From: an uncultured Acidimicrobiia bacterium
GTDB taxonomy: Bacteria > Actinomycetota > Acidimicrobiia > IMCC26256 > CALEDW01
DNA length: 15,423 nucleotides
Direction of reading: 5' to 3'
NCBI GenBank assembly: GCA_937949585.1
Contig: CALEDW010000108.1
Coordinates: 1 to 15,423 of the forward strand
This document shows positions 1 through 6,586 of the stretch, piece by piece. Every line of letters starts with the position of its first letter. Position 1 is the stretch's first letter. A program made the position numbers and the translations under genes. The notes under the pieces are model-generated. The model saw only the letters and a program-made list of their open reading frames with translations, ran no database searches and was not told where the DNA came from.

Positions 1-610
1 GGTCGAAGTAGCCGCCGTGGAGGCTGGAGGCGTCGACCAGCTCGGCGAGCACGACGCTGGTCGGCATGAGGGGGCGGCCCCGCTGACCGGCCGTCCAGAA
101 GAGGCGGCGCAGCTCGACGTTCGACGACCGGCGGGGGGACTCGGCGCGGCCGGTGGCGTCCCGGACCTCGACGCCCCGGCCCCGGTGCGCCGCGAACCGC
201 CGCCCGCTGCGGAGCTCGAGCACCACCCCGAAGCGCACCTCACCGAGCGTGGCGTCCGGGTCGGGCGGGACCACCGCGATCGACACGCAGGCCGCCTCCA
301 GCCCGGCCGCGGCGGGGCGGGTGCCGTCCACCGGGTCGATGACGAGCAGGGCCCGGGGCCGGCCCACCCGGCGCAGGCCCCGGTCCTCGGTGTACCAGGC
401 GAGGTCACCGGCCTCACCGAGGATCCCGGCGACGGCCTGTTCGGCCACCTCGTCGATGGCCATGGTGGCGTCGCCGCCGGGAGCCCGCCCGACGACCCGA
501 CGGCTCCCGAACGTGCCGAGGTGCGGGGTGACCGCGGCGCGCACCGCCTCGGCGGCGGCGATCGCCACGGCGGCGACGTCGGTGCCGTCCGGGCCCTCCG
601 CGCCCCTCAT
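1..610 (-). CDS. Inositol monophosphatase family protein (partial, C-terminus cut by window edge)
   Basis: The first 203 residues of a Mg-dependent sugar/inositol phosphatase-fold protein are visible; the rest lies beyond position 1. Seen: GGDATMAIDEVAE near residues 45-57 (the substrate/metal-side segment of the fold), YTEDRG near 73-78 (usual place of the metal-binding Glu) and the signature DPVDGT near 92-97, whose two Asp are metal ligands. After DPVDGT the usual Asn is replaced, giving RPAAAG, so this is not a textbook IMPase/SuhB. The C-terminal metal Asp cannot be checked. The ATG at 610-608 overlaps the pimA stop by 4 bases (ATGA) with no good Shine-Dalgarno sequence, so translation is probably coupled to pimA. 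Members of the family hydrolyse inositol phosphates, fructose-1,6-bisphosphate, PAP or histidinol phosphate; the substrate here is unknown. Sitting at the end of a PIM operon suggests inositol or PI phosphate metabolism (inference). Confidence 0.85.
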   Translation of the reverse strand, partial: MRGAEGPDGTDVAAVAIAAAEAVRAAVTPHLGTFGSRRVVGRAPGGDATMAIDEVAEQAVAGILGEAGDLAWYTEDRGLRRVGRPRALLVIDPVDGTRPAAAGLEAACVSIAVVPPDPDATLGEVRFGVVLELRSGRRFAAHRGRGVEVRDATGRAESPRRSSNVELRRLFWTAGQRGRPLMPTSVVLAELVDASSLHGGYFD

Positions 611-1683
611 CGGCGGAGGTCGACCGCCGCTGCGTACACGTCGAGGTAGCGCTCGGCGAGGCGGTGCAACGAGAACTCGGCGGCCCGCTGCTCCCCCCGC
701 AGGGCGATCCGCTCCCGCAACGCCGGGTCGTCGAGGAGGCGCCGCAGCGCGCCGGCGAGGGCCTCGACGTCGCCCGGGGGCACGAGCAGCGCCTCCTCGT
801 GGTCGGCCCGGGCCACCTGCCGGTAGCCGGGGATGTCGGAGGCGACCACGGGCGTGCCCGCCGCCATCGCCTCCAACAGGACGATCCCGAAGGACTCCTG
901 CCCGAGCGAGGGCGCGCAGAACACGGTGGCCGAGCGAAGCCGCGACGCCTTCTCCGCCTCGGTGACCCGGCCCAGCCACCGGACCCGGGCACCGGCGCGG
1001 GCCCGAAGACGTTCGGTCTCGGGCCCGTCGCCGGCCACCCACAGCTCGGCGTCCCCGTCGAGGCACTCCCAGGCCTTCAGCAGCACTTCGAGCCCCTTGC
1101 GCGGCTCGTGACGCCCGCAGAAGAACACCGCGGGCCGTTCGGTGGGCATCGGGGTGGCCTTGGCGTAGGCCTCGACGTCGACGCCGTTGGGCAGCAGGAC
1201 GTAGGTGCCGCCCAAGGCCTCCTCGGCGGTGGCCCGGGCCTCCTCGGAGACCGCCACCCGCAACGTGAGTCGCTCGGCGGCGCGCACCGCCACCCGCCGG
1301 AGCCGCCGGTAGGCGGGGTGACCGCCGGAGGCGTGGAACGTGGCGACCATGGGTGGCTCGGCGCCGAGGAGCGCGGCGTGGGTCGGGCCCGGGACCATCG
1401 GCTCGTGCAGGTGCAGCACGTCCGGAGCGAACGTGCGCAGCCATTCCAGCGTCCGGGCCGCCACGGCCCGGCTGGCGGCCATCGGCGAGACCGAGCCGTT
1501 GCTCTCGAAGCGGACGCTGGCGCCCACGCTGGCCACGCCGGGCTCGGGGGGCGGACCGTCGGTGGGGCCGAGCACCCGGGCGTCGTGGCCGAGCGACCGC
1601 AGCGCCCGGGCGAAGCCGAGCGCCTGTCCCTGCACCCCCCCGGGCACCGACAGCGAGTAGGGGCAGACGATCCCGATCCTCAC
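607..1683 (-). CDS. pimA: Phosphatidyl-myo-inositol alpha-mannosyltransferase PimA
   Basis: A GT4-family, GT-B-fold glycosyltransferase of 358 residues (M. tuberculosis PimA is 378). It transfers the first mannose from GDP-mannose to the inositol 2-OH of phosphatidylinositol on the cytoplasmic face of the membrane. Seen: N-terminus VRIGIVCPYSLSVPGGVQ, nearly identical to mycobacterial PimA and containing the Gly-Gly loop; HLHEP; VATFHAS with His117 where PimA has its key His; GRHEPRKG with Arg191/Lys196 (diphosphate binding); and QESFGIVLLEA with Glu263/Glu271 (the E-x7-E donor motif). The GTG start at 1683 is supported by GGAGGGG just upstream and by the family N-terminus; the open frame continues to 1752, but that extension overlaps patA and is not conserved. 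The start overlaps the patA stop by 4 bases, and the stop overlaps the next gene by 4 bases. Confidence 0.95.
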   Translation of the reverse strand: MRIGIVCPYSLSVPGGVQGQALGFARALRSLGHDARVLGPTDGPPPEPGVASVGASVRFESNGSVSPMAASRAVAARTLEWLRTFAPDVLHLHEPMVPGPTHAALLGAEPPMVATFHASGGHPAYRRLRRVAVRAAERLTLRVAVSEEARATAEEALGGTYVLLPNGVDVEAYAKATPMPTERPAVFFCGRHEPRKGLEVLLKAWECLDGDAELWVAGDGPETERLRARAGARVRWLGRVTEAEKASRLRSATVFCAPSLGQESFGIVLLEAMAAGTPVVASDIPGYRQVARADHEEALLVPPGDVEALAGALRRLLDDPALRERIALRGEQRAAEFSLHRLAERYLDVYAAAVDLRR

Positions 1684-2591
1684 GTTCCCCTCCGATGGCG
1701 CCGCCGGGATCGGGCGCGGTCGGACGGCCAGTTCGGCTGCATCACGTGCCACTGCGTGGGGGCGGCGGCGATGAGCTCCTCCAACGTGTGCGCCAGCGAC
1801 CGGGTGACCCGGGCCACATCGTCGCGCAGCCGCCCCCGCCGCTCCACCGGCAGCGGGGGCAGGACCCGGGCCCGGTACCGGCGGTGGGCGGCCAGGTAGA
1901 CCGCGGCCGGCACGAGCGGTGCGCCGGTGCGCAGCGCCAGCAGGGCGGGGCCGGCGGGGAGCGTGGTCGTCTCCCCGAAGAGCTCGACCGCCTGGCCGTC
2001 GCCGCCGAGGTCCCGGTCGCAGAGGAGCCCGACCACCCGCCCGCTGCGCAGGGCGGCGACGAGGGCGCCGGCCGCCTCCGGACCGAGGGGAACGACCTCG
2101 ATCCCCAGGCGCCGGCGCAGCTCACAGAACCACTCGAAGAGCTCCGGGGGCTCCAGGCGCTCGGCGACGGCCACCGGCGCCCAGCCCTGCGCGGCCAGCC
2201 ACGCCCCGGCGACGTCGAACGCGCCGGTGTGGGGCAGGGCCAGGATGCAGCCCCGACCACCGGCGAGCGCCGCGTGCAGGTGCTCGAGCCCCTCCACCTC
2301 CAGCCGCCCGGCCAAGACGTCACGGGGCTCGCTCGGGGCCCGGAACAGCTCGTACCAGTAGCGGCCGTAGGAGGCGAAGGTGGCCACGACCCCGACCTCC
2401 CGGCGCAGCGGCGAGCAGTCCGGGCGGATCCGGCGGAGGTTGGCCCGCACGACCCGCCGGCGGCGCCCGGCGACGGCCCACGCCGCGGCGCCCAGCCCTC
2501 GGGCCAGCGGCTCGGCGAGGCCCGGGGGCAGCACGGCCGCGCCGGCCGCGCCGATCCGGTAGGCGCAGAACGAGAGCCGCCGGGCGCTCAG
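1680..2591 (-). CDS. patA: Phosphatidylinositol mannoside acyltransferase PatA (LpxL/HtrB-like family)
   Basis: A protein of about 303 residues (M. tuberculosis PatA is 316) of the bacterial lipid A acyltransferase family, which in actinomycetes acylates the 6-position of the PIM mannose using acyl-CoA at the inner membrane face. Seen: SYGRYWYELFR near residue 74; LPHTGAFD with the catalytic H-x4-D pair (His121, Asp126); AERLEP; CDRDLGG; LFGE; and a WHVMQPNW tail motif shared with mycobacterial PatA. The start is uncertain. Alignment puts it near 2591, where a CTG codon forms a 4-base overlap (CTGA) with the pgsA stop, the same geometry as the ATGA/GTGA joints elsewhere in the window; no Shine-Dalgarno is visible. 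The nearest usual start upstream is GTG at 2663, which would overlap pgsA by 76 bp. The open frame reaches 2825, but its extra N-terminus is Pro/Gly/Ala-rich shadow sequence. Confidence 0.92.
   Translation of the reverse strand: MSARRLSFCAYRIGAAGAAVLPPGLAEPLARGLGAAAWAVAGRRRRVVRANLRRIRPDCSPLRREVGVVATFASYGRYWYELFRAPSEPRDVLAGRLEVEGLEHLHAALAGGRGCILALPHTGAFDVAGAWLAAQGWAPVAVAERLEPPELFEWFCELRRRLGIEVVPLGPEAAGALVAALRSGRVVGLLCDRDLGGDGQAVELFGETTTLPAGPALLALRTGAPLVPAAVYLAAHRRYRARVLPPLPVERRGRLRDDVARVTRSLAHTLEELIAAAPTQWHVMQPNWPSDRARSRRRHRRGT
1687..1693 (-). promoter_or_regulatory. Ribosome binding site of pimA
   Basis: GGAGGGG lies 3 nt upstream of the GTG at 1683 on the minus strand, inside the 3' end of patA. 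It is one of the few clear Shine-Dalgarno sequences in the window and decides the pimA start against the longer frame. Confidence 0.6.
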
Positions 2592-3325
2592 GGTCGGTCG
2601 CGACGTCGGCTCGGGGCGGACGTGCCCCGACCCCGCCCCATCACCGGCCGGCGCCGCTCCCACCAGCGGGCCAGGCGCTGCCGACCGACCTCGGGCGGCA
2701 CCGGCCCCACCCGGCGGTGCCGGACCGGCGGGACCGGGCGGCGGCGCGAGGCGGCCGGGACCTGCCGCCACACCACCACGAACCGTTGGGTGGCGGTGAG
2801 GAGTCCCAGCCCCACCAACAGCCACAGCGCCGGCACCAGCAGGTCGAAGAAGAGGGCCACCCCCAACAGGAGCATCCGCTCGGCACGCTCCATGAGCCCG
2901 CCCCGGGCCTCCACCCCGAGGCCTTCGGCGCGGGCCCGCTCGTAGGAGACGAGCATCGACACCGCGGCGGCGGCCAGCGCGAGCACCGGCAGGTACGGGC
3001 TGGTCCCGGCGAGGTACCAGCCGACGCCGCCGAGCACGAGCGCGTCGGAGACCCGGTCGGCAACCGAGTCCAGGAAGGCGCCCCGCGGACCGGACGCACC
3101 CGCCGAGCGCGCCACCGAGCCGTCGAGGAGGTCGAGGAACCCGCTGAGCGCGATCCCGAGCACGGCCCAGCGCAGCTCCCCGACCGCGACGAGCCAGGCG
3201 GTGCCCGCCGAGACGAGCACCCCGACCACGGTGAGCACGTCGGGGGTGAGCCCCAGCCGGTGCGCGCCCCGGCCGAGGGGTCCGAGCACCCGCTCGAGGT
3301 GTCGGCGGGCGCGGCCGTCGAGCAT
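2588..3325 (-). CDS. pgsA: Phosphatidylinositol phosphate synthase (CDP-alcohol phosphatidyltransferase)
   Basis: A 245-residue integral membrane enzyme that condenses CDP-diacylglycerol with inositol-1-phosphate to give phosphatidylinositol phosphate, the first committed step to PI and PIMs in actinomycetes. Seen: the full family signature D-x2-D-G-x2-A-R-x8-G-x3-D-x3-D (Asp65, Asp68, Gly69, Ala72, Arg73, Gly82, Asp86, Asp90), N-terminal LGLTPDVLTVVG, and SYERARAE (128-134) followed by GGLMERAER (142-150). These last two match the mycobacterial PgsA1 inositol-phosphate-site region (SYxKARAE and ERPER) and favour inositol phosphate over glycerol phosphate. Several hydrophobic segments lie between about 29 and 186. 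Residues 193-245 form an Arg/Pro-rich cationic tail longer than in M. tuberculosis PgsA1 (217 residues). The ATG at 3325 is chosen because the homologous N-terminus begins there; an upstream extension to 3688 is open but implausible. First gene of the pgsA-patA-pimA-phosphatase operon. Confidence 0.94.
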   Translation of the reverse strand: MLDGRARRHLERVLGPLGRGAHRLGLTPDVLTVVGVLVSAGTAWLVAVGELRWAVLGIALSGFLDLLDGSVARSAGASGPRGAFLDSVADRVSDALVLGGVGWYLAGTSPYLPVLALAAAAVSMLVSYERARAEGLGVEARGGLMERAERMLLLGVALFFDLLVPALWLLVGLGLLTATQRFVVVWRQVPAASRRRPVPPVRHRRVGPVPPEVGRQRLARWWERRRPVMGRGRGTSAPSRRRDRP

Positions 3326-3331
3326 GGCGGC

Positions 3332-3337
3332 ACCGTA
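3332..3337 (-). promoter_or_regulatory. Candidate -10 element of the pgsA operon (leaderless)
   Basis: TACGGT on the minus strand ends exactly 6 nt before the pgsA ATG, the TANNNT-N6-ATG spacing expected for leaderless transcripts common in actinomycetes. No convincing -35 is visible, and there is no Shine-Dalgarno before this ATG, which fits. Inference from motif and spacing only. Confidence 0.4.
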
Positions 3338-3372
3338 CCAGCCCGCCCGGGCCCTCCGGGGAAGCCCGCCGC

Positions 3373-3378
3373 TAGCAT
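3373..3378 (+). promoter_or_regulatory. Candidate -10 element of the EF-G-like gene
   Basis: TAGCAT lies in the 133-bp divergent spacer (3326-3458), leaving a 5' leader of roughly 70-75 nt before the GTG at 3459. The -35 region is not recognisable. Weak motif-only call. Confidence 0.3.
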
Positions 3379-3445
3379 CGCCCGGCGTCGGTGCGCCGGG
3401 GCGAGGCGTTCCCGGGTGCGGGGACCGGCGGGCGAGCCGCCAGAC

Positions 3446-3452
3446 GAGGGGG
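3446..3452 (+). promoter_or_regulatory. Ribosome binding site of the EF-G-like gene
   Basis: GAGGGGG is followed by a 6-nt spacer before the GTG at 3459. This favours 3459 over the adjacent GTG at 3456 and over the much longer open frame that begins at 3201 inside pgsA. Confidence 0.65.
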
Positions 3453-3458
3453 TGCGTG

Positions 3459-5477
3459 GTGAGGACGTTCCCGACGGCGCAGATCCGCAACGTCGCGCTG
3501 GTGGGCCACGGGGGCGCCGGCAAGACGACCCTCGCCGAGGCGTTGCTCGGGGTGACGGGAGCGATCGGCCGGACCGGCCGCGTGGAGGACGGCACGACCA
3601 CCTGTGACTTCGACCCGGAGGAGCAGCGCCGGGGGATCTCGGTCTCGCTGGCCTGCGCACCTTGCGAGGTCGACGGGACCAAGCTCAACCTGCTCGACGC
3701 GCCCGGCTACGCCGACTTCGTGGGGGAGCTCGGCGCCGCGCTGCGGGCGGCCGACGTCGCCGTGGTGGTGGTGTCGGCGGTGGAGGGGGTCGAGGTGCAG
3801 ACCGAGGTGGCCTGGCGCACCGCCGCCCGGCTCGGACTGCCCCGCATCCTCTTCATCAACAAGCTCGACCGGGAGCGGGCCTCGTTCACCCGGACGTTGG
3901 AGGCGTGCAAGGAGGCCTTCGGCGCCGGCGTGGCGCCCCTGCAGCTCCCGATCGGTGAGGAGCAGGGTTTCTCCGGGATCATCGACCTGCTCACCGACAC
4001 CGCGCTGCGCTACCCCGACGGGGCCCGGCGGGGCGAGGCAGGCCCGATCCCCGGCGAGCTCGCGGCCGAGGAGGCGCGGGTGCACGAGGCGCTGGTGGAA
4101 GGCATCGTCGTGGCCGACGACGCCCTCATGGAGCGCTACCTCGCCGAGGAGCCCATCGACACCGCGGAGCTGGGACGGGCCCTGGCCAAGGGGATCGACG
4201 AGGCGACGGTGTTCCCCGTGCTCTGCGGCAGCGCCACCAAGGGGATCGGCGTCGACCGGCTCGGGGCGTTCCTCGCCGACGAGGCACCCGCCCCGCACGT
4301 GGCGGGCGCCGACCGGCCGACCGCGGCGCTGGTGTTCAAGACGATCGTGGATCCCTACGTCGGGCGCGTCAACCTGTTCAAGGTCCTCTCCGGCACCGTG
4401 CGGCCCGACGTGGTGCTCTGCAACGCGCGCACCGGGACCGACGAGAAGCTCCACCAGGTCTTCATCCTGCGGGGCAAGGAACAGGAGCCGGTCGCCGAGG
4501 TCCCCGCCGGGGACATCGCCGCGGTGGCCAAGCTGTCCGACACCGCCACCGGGGACCTGCTGGCGACGCGAGGGGCGGACGTCGACACCCCGCCGTTCGA
4601 GGTGCCCGAGCCGGTGCTGCCGGTCGCGATCCGGCCCCGCTCCAAGGCCGACGAGGACAAGCTCGCGCAGGCCCTGCACCGCCTGTGCGACGAGGACCCG
4701 GCCCTGCGGGTGGAACGCAACCCCGAGACGCATCAGACCCTGCTGTGGGGGATGGGCGAGACGCACCTGTCGATCGCCCAGGAGCGCCTGGCCCGCAAGT
4801 ACGGGGTGGCGGTGGAGACCGAGGACGTGCGGGTGCCCTACCGGGAGACCGTCACCCGCACCGCCGAGGCGGAGGGCAAGCTGAAGAAGCAGACGGGCGG
4901 GCACGGGCAGTTCGCCGTGGCGTTCCTGCGGGTCGAGCCGCAGCCCCGGGGCGAGGGGATCGCCTTCGTGGACCAGATCGTGGGCGGGGTGATCCCCCGC
5001 CAGTTCATCCCCGCCGTCGAGAAGGGCGTGACCGAGACCGCCGAGCAGGGCGGGGTGCTGGGCTTCCCCGTGGTCGACGTGAAGGTGACCTGCTACGACG
5101 GCAAGCACCACCCCGTCGACAGCTCCGAGATGGCGTTCCGCACCGCGGCGTCGCTGGGCTTCAAGGAAGCGCTGGCCCAGGCCGGACCGATCCTGCTCGA
5201 GCCGGTGAGCGAGCTGGTGGTCACCGTGCCCGAGGCCTACCAGGGCGACGTGATGGGCGACCTCAACTCGAAGCGGGGTCGGATCCAGGGCAGCGCGGCG
5301 ATCGGCGACGGGATGGTGGAGATCGTCGCCCAGGTCCCGACGTCCGAGATCCTGCGCTACGCCGTCGACCTGCGCTCCATCACGGGGGGCCGGGGCCGCT
5401 TCCGGGCCGTGCATTCGCACTACGACCCGGTCCCGCCGAACCTCGCCGAGAAGATCGTCGCCGAGCGCCGCGGCTAA
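3459..5477 (+). CDS. EF-G-like translational GTPase (EF-G2/FusA2 type)
   Basis: A full-length five-domain EF-G paralogue of 672 residues. Seen: P-loop GHGGAGKTT (16-24) instead of the canonical AHIDAGKTT; switch I region GTTTCDFDPEEQRRGIS (45-61); G3 DAPGYADF (80-87), in which Tyr84 replaces the catalytic His of canonical EF-G/EF-Tu (DTPGH); NKLD (134-137); GSA for G5; domain IV GGHGQFAVAF; and the C-terminal HYDPVPPNLAEKI typical of EF-G. The Tyr and P-loop variants are, from memory, shared by the EF-G-2 group (Thermus EF-G-2, mycobacterial FusA2), whose role is unclear; it is not the main translocase. It lies opposite to its neighbours, diverging from pgsA by 133 bp and converging on the unknown membrane-protein gene with only 9 bp between stops. 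Transferred fusA-type genes can confer fusidic acid resistance, but nothing here indicates that. Confidence 0.93.
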   Translation: MRTFPTAQIRNVALVGHGGAGKTTLAEALLGVTGAIGRTGRVEDGTTTCDFDPEEQRRGISVSLACAPCEVDGTKLNLLDAPGYADFVGELGAALRAADVAVVVVSAVEGVEVQTEVAWRTAARLGLPRILFINKLDRERASFTRTLEACKEAFGAGVAPLQLPIGEEQGFSGIIDLLTDTALRYPDGARRGEAGPIPGELAAEEARVHEALVEGIVVADDALMERYLAEEPIDTAELGRALAKGIDEATVFPVLCGSATKGIGVDRLGAFLADEAPAPHVAGADRPTAALVFKTIVDPYVGRVNLFKVLSGTVRPDVVLCNARTGTDEKLHQVFILRGKEQEPVAEVPAGDIAAVAKLSDTATGDLLATRGADVDTPPFEVPEPVLPVAIRPRSKADEDKLAQALHRLCDEDPALRVERNPETHQTLLWGMGETHLSIAQERLARKYGVAVETEDVRVPYRETVTRTAEAEGKLKKQTGGHGQFAVAFLRVEPQPRGEGIAFVDQIVGGVIPRQFIPAVEKGVTETAEQGGVLGFPVVDVKVTCYDGKHHPVDSSEMAFRTAASLGFKEALAQAGPILLEPVSELVVTVPEAYQGDVMGDLNSKRGRIQGSAAIGDGMVEIVAQVPTSEILRYAVDLRSITGGRGRFRAVHSHYDPVPPNLAEKIVAERRG

Positions 5478-5486
5478 CCGGCCCGC

Positions 5487-6065
5487 TCATCCCGGCCCGG
5501 CCTCAGGCGGGGCCCCGGGGGCGAAGGCGGACCAGTCTTCGGGGTTGGGCTCGTCGTAGCTGCCCATCACGTGCCCGTCGAGACCGTCGAGCTCCACCAG
5601 CCCCCGCCGGCTCGGAGGGTCGTCGGCCGAGTAGCACAGCACCCGCCAGACGGGACGGCTCCGCCAGCCGTACCAGGCCAGCTGCGCCGAGGCGTGACCG
5701 ACCGGGAATCCGATGGCCCGGGTCGCGATCACCAGGGCCTGCGTCTCGTCGACCCGGAGCGGCCACCCGGCCAGGACGTGGTAGACGCCGGCGACGGCCA
5801 GCACCACCGCCGCCGGTCCCAGCCCGTACCCCACCGCGAGGGCCCCGGCCGCACACGCCGCGGCGCCGAGGAGGTAGATCGCCCCGGCGATGCGCCGGCG
5901 GGCGACGTCGGGGAAGACGGTCGGGCCCACCAAACGGGTGGCGTCGAGGTCGGCGGGCAGCTCGTCGACAGGCAGGTCGTCGGCGGGCAGCTCGTCGGCG
6001 GGCCGGTCGTCGGCGGGCCGGTCGCGTCCCTCCGGGCCGGAGACCCCCGGCGCCCTCCCGCTCAT
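5487..6065 (-). CDS. Membrane protein of unknown function with acidic N-terminal repeats
   Basis: I do not recognise a family for this 192-residue protein. The N-terminal ~58 residues are hydrophilic and acidic, with five 5-residue repeats (R/L-P-A/V-D-D/E/L, residues 16-40). Two hydrophobic segments follow, about 59-78 and 82-100, with RRR (56-58) just before the first, suggesting a hairpin with both ends in the cytoplasm. The C-terminal ~90 residues look folded (AWYGWRSRPVWRVLCYSADD, then LDGLDGHVMGSYDEPNPEDW). The ATG at 6065 overlaps the HIT gene's stop by 4 bases (ATGA), so it is very probably the last gene of a thrS-HIT operon. Its reading frame stays open upstream through HIT, but that part is a shadow. 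It sits between HIT and pgsA in the M. tuberculosis order, where that species has no gene, so it might be related to PI or mannolipid synthesis; this is only a guess. Confidence 0.75.
   Translation of the reverse strand: MSGRAPGVSGPEGRDRPADDRPADELPADDLPVDELPADLDATRLVGPTVFPDVARRRIAGAIYLLGAAACAAGALAVGYGLGPAAVVLAVAGVYHVLAGWPLRVDETQALVIATRAIGFPVGHASAQLAWYGWRSRPVWRVLCYSADDPPSRRGLVELDGLDGHVMGSYDEPNPEDWSAFAPGAPPEAGPG
5946..6020 (-). repeat. Five 15-bp in-frame tandem repeats
   Basis: Five units of 15 bp (consensus CTGCCCGCCGACGAC on the minus strand, degenerate at codons 1 and 5) encode RPADD-RPADE-LPADD-LPVDE-LPADL near the N-terminus of the unknown membrane protein. The third codon of unit 4 is GTC instead of GCC. 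It probably forms a flexible acidic linker that can gain or lose units without frameshift. Confidence 0.85.
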
Positions 6066-6586
6066 CCCCCGGCCTGCGCGCCGGCGCCGAGCGCGTCGAA
6101 ACCGGCCCGCAGGCGGGCCCAGCCCGCACCCAGGGTCTCGGGCAGCACCCGCGTCTCGGCCACCGCGGTCATGAAGTTCGTGTCCCCCTCCCAGCGGGGC
6201 ACGACGTGCACGTGGAGGTGGCCCGGGATCCCCGCCCCGGCGGCTCGCCCGAGGTTCGCGCCCACGTTCACGCCGTCGGGGTCGTAGGTGCGCTGCACCA
6301 CCGCCAGCGCCCGGCGCAGCGCACCCATGAGCCCGGCAGCCTCGGCATCGGTGAGATCGACCAGGGAGGCGACGTGGCGGCGAGGCGCGACCATCACGTG
6401 CCCGGACGTGTACGGGTAGAGGTTCATCACCGTGAAGGTGGCCGGGGCCCGCTCCAGGATGAGCCCTTCCTCGTCGCCGGCGGCGGGCAGGGCACAGAAC
6501 AGGCAGGTACCCGGCGCCGCCGGGGCCCCGCCCGCCTGCACGTAGGCGTCGCGCCACCCGGCCCAGAGGCGGGTGAGGCCGGTCAC
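6062..6586 (-). CDS. HIT-family nucleotide phosphorylase/hydrolase (Rv2613c-like Ap4A phosphorylase)
   Basis: A 174-residue histidine-triad protein. Seen: the HIT signature HLHVHVVP with His123, His125 and His127; LYPYTSGHVMVAPRRHV (57-72); GVNVGANLG (105-113); and VVPRWEGDTNFM after the triad. These match M. tuberculosis Rv2613c, reported to be a diadenosine tetraphosphate phosphorylase, closely in order and spacing. A CLFC pair at 28-31 resembles the zinc site of many HIT proteins; from memory Rv2613c lacks it. The likely role is breakdown of Ap4A-type nucleotides, by-products of aminoacyl-tRNA synthetases, which fits its position directly after thrS. The GTG start at 6586 overlaps the thrS stop by 4 bases (GTGA), and the stop overlaps the next gene by 4 bases. 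Hydrolase versus phosphorylase cannot be settled from sequence. Confidence 0.9.
   Translation of the reverse strand: MTGLTRLWAGWRDAYVQAGGAPAAPGTCLFCALPAAGDEEGLILERAPATFTVMNLYPYTSGHVMVAPRRHVASLVDLTDAEAAGLMGALRRALAVVQRTYDPDGVNVGANLGRAAGAGIPGHLHVHVVPRWEGDTNFMTAVAETRVLPETLGAGWARLRAGFDALGAGAQAGG

Noticed and set aside
664..1899. A 411-codon open frame on the plus strand, antisense to pimA and patA
   Set aside because: Low-complexity Gly/Arg/His-rich translation with no family features; the minus strand carries well-supported genes.
3372..5420. A 682-codon open frame on the minus strand, antisense to the EF-G-like gene
   Set aside because: Composition is His/Arg/Gly-rich shadow sequence without recognisable motifs, while the plus strand encodes a complete GTPase.
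5946..6020. Tandem repeats as a CRISPR array
   Set aside because: The units are contiguous 15-mers without spacers and are in frame within a coding sequence.
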